Source: an uncultured Ruminococcus sp. (GTDB lineage Bacteria > Bacillota > Clostridia > Oscillospirales > CAG-272). Taken from it: 5,418 bases of DNA. The translations under genes were made by a program, and so were the position numbers. The notes beneath the pieces are model-generated. The model was not told the origin of the DNA, did not search any database, and saw only the letters and a list, made by a program, of their open reading frames with translations. Within the stretch, counting starts at the first letter, position 1; every line of letters starts with the position of its first letter. Below are positions 1 to 5,418 of the stretch, one piece after another. The DNA lies in assembly GCA_902778985.1 (NCBI GenBank), contig CACYZS010000091.1, positions 1 through 5,418 of the forward strand, given 5' to 3'.

Positions 1-398
1 TCCTCGATTTCTTCGGTCTGATGGGGGAGAGCGACTTCTACTTCGGGCTGATGAACGGCTCGATCGAGCGCGAGATCCGCAACGGCGCCAACCGGCTCGC
101 CAACTGCGAGGCGAACAATATCGCGAAGGCGATCTCGGCGTCGGACGAGCAGGTGCGCGCGATCCGGTACCTCGAAGAAAACAAACTGATGGGCGGACTC
201 GAACCCGCCCTTGCCGAAAGTGCGCGGCTGCGGCTGGCGCACCCCGATCTGACGCTCTCGCAACTCTCGGCGATCGCGGTCCCGCCGGTCTCCCGCGCGG
301 GGCTGAACCATCGGCTGCACCGACTCTGCAAAATCGCCGACGCGCACCGCGCCCAGCACGGGGAAGCGCCGGATGGCGGAAAGGAGACAAGCGTATGA
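1..398 (+). CDS. whiA: WhiA-family regulator, C-terminal part (5' truncated by window)
   Basis: This is the end of a WhiA (DUF199) protein; the frame is open from the first complete codon at base 3 to TGA at 396-398, so the true start lies upstream of the window. WhiA is a DNA-binding protein: a sporulation regulator in actinomycetes and, in Bacillota, a nucleoid-associated factor linked to cell division and chromosome segregation. The visible part matches the conserved WhiA C-terminal region: a stretch with NGANRLANCEANN (84-122), then VRAIRYLEEN, then a helix-turn-helix at about 249-341 that includes SRAGLNHRLHRL. The N-terminal LAGLIDADG-like domain is outside the window. A short tail of about 18 residues follows the HTH. 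The stop overlaps the dnaE start by 4 bases, so the two genes are probably cotranscribed and translationally coupled. Family assignment is confident from motif memory; the exact cellular role here is inferred. Confidence 0.93.
   Translation, partial: LDFFGLMGESDFYFGLMNGSIEREIRNGANRLANCEANNIAKAISASDEQVRAIRYLEENKLMGGLEPALAESARLRLAHPDLTLSQLSAIAVPPVSRAGLNHRLHRLCKIADAHRAQHGEAPDGGKETSV
381..386 (+). promoter_or_regulatory. Shine-Dalgarno of dnaE, inside whiA
   Basis: AAGGAG lies 8 nt before the ATG at 395, a strong Shine-Dalgarno at near-ideal spacing. It sits within the last codons of whiA and fixes the dnaE start at 395, where ATGA joins the dnaE ATG to the whiA TGA. Confidence 0.88.
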
Positions 399-3300
399 GC
401 CGTTTCGTCCATTTGCATCTGCACAGCGAATACAGTCTCCTCGACGGCGCCTGCCGGATCAGCGAGATCCCGGAGGCGGCGAAAGCGGCGGGGCATACCG
501 CCGTCGCCCTGACCGACCACGGCGTGCTCTACGGCGCGGTCGAGTTTTACAACGCCTGCAAGAACGCGGGGATCAAACCCGTGATCGGTTGCGAGGTCTA
601 CGTCGCCCCGCGCGGTCGGTTCAGCAAAGAGGGGCGCGTCGACGCCTCGGGCAACCACCTGATCCTTCTGGTCGAAAACGAGATCGGTTATCACAACCTG
701 ATCGCGCTCGTATCGAAGAGTTTTACCGAGGGATTTTACGCCAAACCCCGGATCGATCTCGAACTGCTCCGCCGCTATCACGAAGGCTTGATCGCCCTGT
801 CCGCCTGTATGGCGGGGGCGGTGCCGCGCGCGATCCTCGCGGGGGATATGGAGGGCGCCGTCAAGGCTGCAAACGAACTCAACTCGATCTTCGGGGCGGG
901 GAACTTCTATCTGGAACTGCAGGATCACCGTTTGCAAAACGATCAGATGATCTGCCGCGGTCTGCGCACGGTCGCGGAGCGGACGGGCATCCCCCTCGTC
1001 GCGACCAACGACGTGCACTATCTCCGCCGCGCCGATTCCGAGACGCAGCAGATCCTGCTGTGCGTCCAGACCGGGCACACGGTCGGAGAGGGAAGACCGA
1101 TCGGCTTTGAGACCGACGAGTTCTACTACAAGAACACCGAGGAAATGGAGCGGCTCTTCCCGGATCTGCCCGACGCGCTCGAGAATACCGCGAAGATCGC
1201 CGACCGCTGCAATTTCGATTTCACCTTCGGAAAATATACGCTGCCGACCATCCCCGAGACCAACGGGATCCCTCACGCCAAAGAACTAAAGGATCTTGCC
1301 TTCGGGGGGCTTGACGAGCGCGCCGGACGCGGCGAGATCGATTTTTCGCTTCACGCCCGGGACGAGTACGTTTCCAGGATCGAATACGAACTGTCGGTCA
1401 TCGACAAGATGGGCTTCAACGAATACTACCTGATCGTCCGCGACTTCGTCTTCTGGGCGAAAACCCACGGGATCCCGGTCGGACCGGGGCGTGGGTCGGG
1501 CGCGGGGAGTCTCGTCGCCTACTGCGTCGGGATCACCGAGGTCGACCCGATCCGATTCCGGCTTCTGTTCGAGCGGTTTTTAAACCCCGAGCGGATCTCG
1601 ATGCCCGACTTCGATATCGATTTCAGCGACGAAAAACGCGACCGCGTGATCGCGTACGTCAAGGATAAATACGGCGAGGATCACGTCTCGCAGATCGTGA
1701 CTTTCGGAACGCTTGCCGCCCGCGCGGCGGTGCGGGACGTGGGACGCGCGCTCGGGATGCCCTACGCCGACGTCGACCGCGTCGCCGCCAAGATCGGCGT
1801 GCGCGACGAGAGTATCGCCGAGGCGCTGAAGCGTCCCGAACTGCGCGAACTCTACGACTCGTCGGAAGAGGTGCGCCGCCTGATCGACGTCGCGACCAAG
1901 GTCGAGGGGATGCCGCGGCACGCCTCGATCCACCCGGCGGGCATCGTCATCACCGAACGCCCGGTCTCCGAATACGTGCCGCTTGCCGTGAACGGCGACG
2001 TGACCGTGACGCAGTTCGATATGGACACGGTCGCCAAACTCGGACTGGTCAAATTCGACTTCCTCGGGATCCGCTACCTGTCGGTGATCGAGGAGACCGA
2101 GAACATGATCCGGAAAAAGACGCCGGACTTCGACCTCGCGAAGATCGACTACGACGATCCCGCGGTCTACCGGATGGTGTCGGCGGGGCAGACGCTCGGG
2201 GTCTTCCAGTTGGAGAAGACCGGGATGCGCCAGGCGCTCCGTCGTCTGAAACCGTCCTGTTTTGAAGACCTGATCGCGATCATCGCGCTCTACCGTCCGG
2301 GTCCGATGGACTCGATCGACACCTTTATCCGCCGCAAACACGGCGAGGAGCCCATCACCTACAAGATCCCCGAACTCGAACAGGTGCTTGACGTCACCTA
2401 CGGCTGTATCGTCTATCAGGAACAGGTGATGCAGATTTTCCGACTGCTCGCCGACTATTCGCTCGCGCGGGCGGATCTGGTGCGCCGCGCCATCTCGAAA
2501 AAGAAAGCGGACGTTCTCGAAAAGGAGCGGACCGACTTCCTCGCCGGGACCGCCCGGCACGGGATCGCCCCCGAAAAGGCGACAGAACTTTTCGACGAGA
2601 TCGCCGCCTTCGCCGACTACGCCTTCAACCGGAACCACGCCGCCGCCTACGCGGTATTGGTCTACCGGACGGCGTACCTCAAAGTCAAGTATCCGCGCGA
2701 GTATATGGCGGCTCTGATGTCGTCGGTACTCGGGCGCGCGGACAAACTCGCCGAATACGCCGCCGAGTGCGCCCGGCTCGGGATCCGCGTCTTTCCGCCC
2801 GACGTCGGGACGGGAGAGATCGGGTTCTCGGTCTCACCCGACGGGATCCGCTTCGGACTGCTCGCCGTGAAGGGCGTCGGACGCCAATTCCTCGAACAGG
2901 TCATCGCCGAACGCAGTCGCCGTCCGTTTTCGGATTTCGCCGATTTCGTGCGCCGCCTGTCCGGCAGGGAACTCAACCGCCGGCAGATCGAGGCGCTGAT
3001 CAAGTGCGGCGCGTTCGATTATCTCGGGGAGACCAGGCGCACCCTTGCCGAGGCGTGCGAAGGGCTGATCGCCGCCGAGCAGAGCAAGGCGCGCTCCGCC
3101 GTCTCAGGACAGATGGATTTCTTCTCGCTCGGCGGGGAAGAGGTCGCCCCCAAGACCGAATACGCGCGTTTGCCCGAATACGACAAGCGCGACCTGATCG
3201 CCTTTGAACGCGACGCGATCGGTATGTCCTTCTCCGGCAACGCCCTCGACGATTATTCGGAAGAGGAAGCCGGGGTACAGCACACCCCGCTCGCCGAACT

Positions 3301-3847
3301 CCGCCGTTCCCCCGACGAGGAGGACGAGCCCTCCGAGGCGCTCCCCGCGACCGAAAAGCAGACCGTGACCGTCCTCGGCGTCGTTTCGACCGTCAACGGG
3401 AAGGAGACCAAGAACGGCGACCGGATGGCGTTCGTCACGCTTGCCGACCGGACGGGGGAGATCGAGGTGATCGTCTTCCCGAAACTCTACCGCCGCGTCG
3501 GGTCTGTTTTGACCCCCGAACGCGCGGTCGCCGTGACGGGTGAGATCGACCGCCGCGAAGGCGCGGGGGCGAAGATCCTCGCGCAGTCGGTCCGGCCGCT
3601 CCGTAAGAACGGCGAGGAGGCGCAGACCGAACGGACGCTTTACCTGCGCGTCCCGTCGCTGCAATCACCCCAGGCGAAACAGGCGGTTTCCGAGATCGAG
3701 AACGCCTTCGGGAGCGTCAAGGTCGTCTTCTACGACCTCGAAAAGAAGACCTACGCCAACTGGACGGCGCACGGCGTCGACGCCTCCCCCGAACTGCTCG
3801 GGCGGCTCAGTGCGCTGCTCGGCGCGGAGTCGGTGGTTTTGCGCTGA
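395..3847 (+). CDS. dnaE: DNA polymerase III subunit alpha (DnaE, class C polymerase)
   Basis: Replicative DNA polymerase of 1150 aa, a normal full length for DnaE. Domains in order: an N-terminal PHP domain (about 1-210) with HLHLH (6-10), TDHG (40-43), GCE (65-67), H88, C138 and NDVH (205-208), so the expected metal ligands appear intact, unlike in E. coli DnaE. The polymerase core has GPGRGSGAG (363-371), PDFDIDF with catalytic D405 and D407, VKFDFLG with the third catalytic D555, FQLE (604-607), YRPGP (633-637), YQEQVMQ (674-680) and FNRNHAAAY (744-752). A helix-hairpin-helix follows near 820-840 (KGVG 826-829), then a clamp-binding motif QMDFF (906-910), an OB fold (about 990-1070) and a small C-terminal domain. 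The presence of the OB fold, clamp motif and C-terminal domain suggests the DnaE1 type; many Bacillota also carry PolC, which cannot be judged here. The gene is probably cotranscribed with whiA. I see no frameshift or missing catalytic residue. Confidence 0.98.
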   Translation: MSRFVHLHLHSEYSLLDGACRISEIPEAAKAAGHTAVALTDHGVLYGAVEFYNACKNAGIKPVIGCEVYVAPRGRFSKEGRVDASGNHLILLVENEIGYHNLIALVSKSFTEGFYAKPRIDLELLRRYHEGLIALSACMAGAVPRAILAGDMEGAVKAANELNSIFGAGNFYLELQDHRLQNDQMICRGLRTVAERTGIPLVATNDVHYLRRADSETQQILLCVQTGHTVGEGRPIGFETDEFYYKNTEEMERLFPDLPDALENTAKIADRCNFDFTFGKYTLPTIPETNGIPHAKELKDLAFGGLDERAGRGEIDFSLHARDEYVSRIEYELSVIDKMGFNEYYLIVRDFVFWAKTHGIPVGPGRGSGAGSLVAYCVGITEVDPIRFRLLFERFLNPERISMPDFDIDFSDEKRDRVIAYVKDKYGEDHVSQIVTFGTLAARAAVRDVGRALGMPYADVDRVAAKIGVRDESIAEALKRPELRELYDSSEEVRRLIDVATKVEGMPRHASIHPAGIVITERPVSEYVPLAVNGDVTVTQFDMDTVAKLGLVKFDFLGIRYLSVIEETENMIRKKTPDFDLAKIDYDDPAVYRMVSAGQTLGVFQLEKTGMRQALRRLKPSCFEDLIAIIALYRPGPMDSIDTFIRRKHGEEPITYKIPELEQVLDVTYGCIVYQEQVMQIFRLLADYSLARADLVRRAISKKKADVLEKERTDFLAGTARHGIAPEKATELFDEIAAFADYAFNRNHAAAYAVLVYRTAYLKVKYPREYMAALMSSVLGRADKLAEYAAECARLGIRVFPPDVGTGEIGFSVSPDGIRFGLLAVKGVGRQFLEQVIAERSRRPFSDFADFVRRLSGRELNRRQIEALIKCGAFDYLGETRRTLAEACEGLIAAEQSKARSAVSGQMDFFSLGGEEVAPKTEYARLPEYDKRDLIAFERDAIGMSFSGNALDDYSEEEAGVQHTPLAELRRSPDEEDEPSEALPATEKQTVTVLGVVSTVNGKETKNGDRMAFVTLADRTGEIEVIVFPKLYRRVGSVLTPERAVAVTGEIDRREGAGAKILAQSVRPLRKNGEEAQTERTLYLRVPSLQSPQAKQAVSEIENAFGSVKVVFYDLEKKTYANWTAHGVDASPELLGRLSALLGAESVVLR

Positions 3848-3854
3848 CTTCACC

Positions 3855-3883
3855 TTGACAGACCACGCGCTTCGTGATATACT
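3855..3883 (+). promoter_or_regulatory. Vegetative (sigma-A/sigma-70) promoter for the cvpA-clpE-like unit
   Basis: The -35 box TTGACA (3855-3860) is a perfect consensus. After a 17-nt spacer, the -10 box TATACT (3878-3883) differs from TATAAT at one base, and a TG one base upstream (3875-3876) makes it an extended -10. Transcription should begin near 3889-3891. The -35 starts 8 bases after the dnaE stop, so the downstream genes can be expressed independently of whiA-dnaE. I see no CtsR tandem heptad or CIRCE element over it, so no heat-shock repression is visible. Confidence 0.85.
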
Positions 3884-3889
3884 ATACAC

Positions 3890-3967
3890 TGCCAAAACGC
3901 GGGGCATGGCCCCGTGCGCTTGCTTTCCGCGTGCGTGAACGCGAAAAAGAAAGGAAAACATTACTCT
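3890..3967 (+). promoter_or_regulatory. 5' leader of cvpA with competing short stems
   Basis: This is the predicted untranslated leader, about 78 nt. It can form an 8-bp stem with a 3-nt loop at 3898-3916 (one G-U pair; core GGGGC/GCCCC) and a 5-bp stem CGCGT/ACGCG at 3928-3932 and 3939-3943. ACGCGG (3897-3902) is also fully complementary to CCGCGT (3927-3932), and TTTCC (3924-3928) to GGAAA (3953-3957) in the ribosome-binding region. These pairings cannot all form at once. No T-run follows either stem, so it does not look like an intrinsic terminator. It matches no riboswitch class I recognise. Short GC-rich stems arise easily by chance, so a regulatory role is only a suggestion. Confidence 0.4.
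3951..3955 (+). promoter_or_regulatory. Shine-Dalgarno of cvpA
   Basis: AAGGA in a purine-rich run lies 12 nt before the ATG at 3968. The spacing is on the long side, but this is the only good site, and it favours the start at 3968 over the in-frame GTG at 3914, which has none. Confidence 0.65.
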
Positions 3968-4690
3968 ATGACTTGGTGCAACGTTATACCGGACGGCGTT
4001 CTTTTCGCCGGACTGTTTCTCGGGGTGGTCCTCGGGTTCAAACTCGGCTTTGTCCGCGTCCTTTTCTCGGGATTTTTCAAACGCATCATCGCGCTGATCT
4101 GCGCGATCCTGCTCGCCAAACCCATCGGGCGGATGATCGGCGAGCGATTCTTCTTCGGAGGCATCGCCGACTGGATCGAAAAAACGCTCTCCAAGGCGAT
4201 CGGCGGGAGCACCGGGGAGATGACCGGGGAAACCTTGGAAAAGGAACTGCCGCGCGTGGTGCGCTGGCTGGTTGACCTGTTGCACGTCGATACCCAGGCG
4301 ATCGTCGACAACGCCGAGGGCGAAGGCGCGGCTCTGATCCGCGGGATCTCCGAGAAGATCGCGTCCCCCGTCGCCAACGTGATCGGGGTCGTGATCGCGG
4401 TGATCGCCCTGTATATCCTCTTCCGGATCGCGTTCGGACTGATCCGCTGGATCCTCCATAAGATCATGAGCCTGCCCGGACTGGTGATCGTGAACAAGAT
4501 CCTCGGCATCGTGTTCGGTTTCGCGTTCGCCGTGCTCGTTCTGTGGCTGATCCTCTCGATCTACGCCGCCGTCGGCGCCCGCTACGCGGACAGCGAAGGG
4601 TTCTTTGCCGGGTTCGATCTGGAACGGACCTTCGCCGCCAAATATCTGTCGGGCACACGCCCGCTCGATTTCGTCTTCTCGGTCAAGTGA
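3968..4690 (+). CDS. CvpA-family integral membrane protein
   Basis: Predicted 240-aa membrane protein that resembles the CvpA (colicin V production) family. Hydrophobic segments lie at about 7-24 and 38-52, then a soluble, partly amphipathic stretch of about 80 residues with many charged positions (about 59-130), then two long hydrophobic segments at about 133-159 and 176-203, and a polar tail of about 37 residues. Glycine-spaced patterns typical of the family are present: GLFLGVVLGFKLGF in the first segment and NKILGIVFGF opening the last. CvpA proteins are poorly understood; they have been linked to colicin V export and envelope stress tolerance in proteobacteria, and their role in Clostridia is unclear. 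The start at 3968 is chosen because a purine-rich SD precedes it. The frame is open back to a GTG at 3914, but the extra 18 residues are basic, hydrophilic and leader-like. It has its own promoter and lies 32 bp before the clpE-like gene, so it is probably the first gene of a bicistronic or longer unit. Function is not established by the sequence. Confidence 0.8.
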   Translation: MTWCNVIPDGVLFAGLFLGVVLGFKLGFVRVLFSGFFKRIIALICAILLAKPIGRMIGERFFFGGIADWIEKTLSKAIGGSTGEMTGETLEKELPRVVRWLVDLLHVDTQAIVDNAEGEGAALIRGISEKIASPVANVIGVVIAVIALYILFRIAFGLIRWILHKIMSLPGLVIVNKILGIVFGFAFAVLVLWLILSIYAAVGARYADSEGFFAGFDLERTFAAKYLSGTRPLDFVFSVK

Positions 4691-4722
4691 CCGGGCGACC
4701 TTTCAGAAAGTACGGTTAAACA

Positions 4723-5418
4723 ATGGAAATGCAAATGTGCGCGCGGTGCAAGAAGCGGCTTGCCGTCGTCTTCATCACCCGCATGGAAAACAATCAGACG
4801 GTCAACGAGGGGCTCTGCCTTCGCTGCGCCCGCGAGATCGGGATCAAGCCCGTCAGCGATATGCTCGGGCGGATGGGTCTCGACGACGAGGCGATCGAAA
4901 AGATGAACTCCGAGATGACCGACGTGGTCGAATCCCTGTCCGACTCTTCGGGCGACGACGGGGAGGACGGCGGCGCGCCCGCCGTCGACCTTCCGAAGAT
5001 CTTTCAGAACCTCGGTTTTCCGATGCCGCAGCGCAAGAAGCCCGAGGAGGGAAAACAGAGCGGAAAACCCGGACGCGAACCCAAGCGGAAATTCCTCTCC
5101 ACCTACTGCCAGAACCTGACCGAACGGGCGCAGAAGGGGAAGATCGACCGCATCATCGGGCGCGACCGGGAACTTTCGCGCGTGATCCAGATCCTCTGCC
5201 GCCGGCAGAAGAACAATCCCTGCCTGATCGGCGAACCCGGCGTCGGTAAGACCGCGATCGCGGAGGCGCTCGCCGTCAAGATTGCCGACGGGGAAGTCCC
5301 CGCGCGGTTGAAGGGTTCCGAGGTGTGGCTGGTCGACCGGACGGCGCTCGTCGCCGGGACGCAGTTCCGCGGGCAGTTCGAGTCGCGTATCCTCGGGCTG
5401 ATCAACGAGGTCAAAGAG
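4723..5418 (+). CDS. ClpE-like AAA+ unfoldase with N-terminal zinc finger (3' truncated by window)
   Basis: The first 232 residues of a Clp/Hsp100 ATPase; the frame runs off the window end. The N-terminus has a four-cysteine zinc finger, C6-x2-C9 and C32-x2-C35, with 22 residues between the pairs, the arrangement known in Bacillota ClpE and similar to McsA fingers. A helical stretch (about 38-72), an acidic Gly/Asp-rich linker (about 73-84) and a basic linker (about 103-123) follow. The first AAA+ domain begins near 124 and holds LTERAQKGKIDRIIGRD, NNP (164-166) and Walker A GEPGVGKT (170-177). The region at 212-220 (GTQFRGQFE) corresponds to pore loop 1, with F215 where ClpB/ClpC usually have Tyr. 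The tandem Clp-N repeats of ClpC/ClpA are absent. Walker B, the second AAA+ domain and any ClpP-binding loop lie outside the window, so whether it works with ClpP is unknown. Start 4723 has only a weak SD (AGAAAG, 4705-4710); in-frame ATGs at 4729 and 4735 are alternatives that keep all four cysteines. Confidence 0.9.
   Translation, partial: MEMQMCARCKKRLAVVFITRMENNQTVNEGLCLRCAREIGIKPVSDMLGRMGLDDEAIEKMNSEMTDVVESLSDSSGDDGEDGGAPAVDLPKIFQNLGFPMPQRKKPEEGKQSGKPGREPKRKFLSTYCQNLTERAQKGKIDRIIGRDRELSRVIQILCRRQKNNPCLIGEPGVGKTAIAEALAVKIADGEVPARLKGSEVWLVDRTALVAGTQFRGQFESRILGLINEVKE

Noticed and set aside
373..1110. 245-codon open frame on the plus strand overlapping dnaE
   Set aside because: It is an out-of-frame reading of the PHP region; the product is Arg/Pro-rich and low in complexity, typical of a shadow frame in GC-rich DNA.
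38..1276. 412-codon open frame on the minus strand opposite whiA and the 5' part of dnaE
   Set aside because: It is antisense to two well-recognised genes. Long antisense frames are expected where sense codons are strongly G/C biased at third positions. The product is Arg/Asp/Val-rich with no recognisable domain.
1580..2638. 352-codon open frame on the minus strand inside dnaE
   Set aside because: It lies opposite the catalytic core of dnaE, is rich in Asp, Arg and Val like other shadow frames, and has no domain I recognise.
3898..3916. Intrinsic terminator for dnaE
   Set aside because: The stem is strong, but no T-run follows it, and it lies downstream of the new promoter rather than between the dnaE stop and that promoter.
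3914..3967. Upstream GTG start adding 18 residues to the CvpA-like protein
   Set aside because: No Shine-Dalgarno precedes 3914 and the GTG falls in the stem at 3898-3916; the ATG at 3968 has a purine-rich SD and puts the first membrane segment near the N-terminus.
3665..4459. 264-codon minus-strand frame spanning the dnaE end, the promoter and the cvpA start
   Set aside because: It runs across a clear promoter and two real genes in the other direction and gives an Asp/Arg/Gln-rich sequence without a known domain.
4681..4687. CtsR operator half-site GGTCAAG before the clpE-like gene
   Set aside because: CtsR needs a tandem heptad with a short spacer; no second heptad lies next to it, and the site is in the last codons of cvpA, away from the promoter.
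4700..4710. Small stem CTTT-CAG-AAAG before the clpE-like start
   Set aside because: It has only 4 pairs, three of them A-T, too weak to claim as a regulatory hairpin, though it overlaps the weak SD.
4605..5249. 214-codon plus-strand frame across the end of cvpA and the clpE-like gene
   Set aside because: It is out of frame with both real genes, Arg-rich, and has no domain, whereas the frame starting at 4723 shows clear zinc-finger and AAA+ motifs.
1..5418. Mobile element, CRISPR array, phage or defence system
   Set aside because: I saw no spaced direct repeats, no terminal inverted repeats and no transposase, integrase or nuclease gene; composition and codon use look even across the window.

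Overview
The window looks like a core-chromosome segment of a GC-rich member of the Clostridia (Bacillota), possibly an Oscillospirales-like or uncultured gut lineage. Three things support this. The first two genes are whiA followed directly by dnaE, a gene order known in Clostridia. The last gene is a ClpE-type unfoldase with an N-terminal zinc finger, a Bacillota form. Third codon positions are strongly G/C biased (Ile mostly ATC, Asp mostly GAC), with overall GC near 60 % by eye. The order is inferred, not proven.

Layout, all on the + strand. Positions 1-398 hold the C-terminal end of WhiA, whose 5' part lies outside the window. Positions 395-3847 hold a complete dnaE (DNA polymerase III alpha subunit, 1150 aa); its ATG overlaps the whiA TGA by 4 bases (ATGA), and a good Shine-Dalgarno lies inside the whiA end. 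A 120-bp intergenic region (3848-3967) follows. It has a near-perfect vegetative promoter (TTGACA, 17-nt spacer, TATACT with an extended -10 TG) and a leader of about 78 nt with short inverted repeats. Positions 3968-4690 encode a 240-aa CvpA-family membrane protein. After 32 bp comes a gene (4723 to beyond the window end) for a ClpE-like AAA+ unfoldase, with a CxxC-x22-CxxC zinc finger, an acidic linker and the first Walker A motif.

The window therefore has two transcription units: the 3' end of a whiA-dnaE operon (division/chromosome regulator plus polymerase), and a new cvpA-clpE-like unit. I see no RNA genes, mobile elements, CRISPR arrays or phage genes, and no gene-free stretch above 300 bp. 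Nothing here supports a new biological system. The points most worth checking are the intergenic promoter and leader, the intact PHP site of the polymerase, and the pairing of cvpA with a zinc-finger Clp ATPase.
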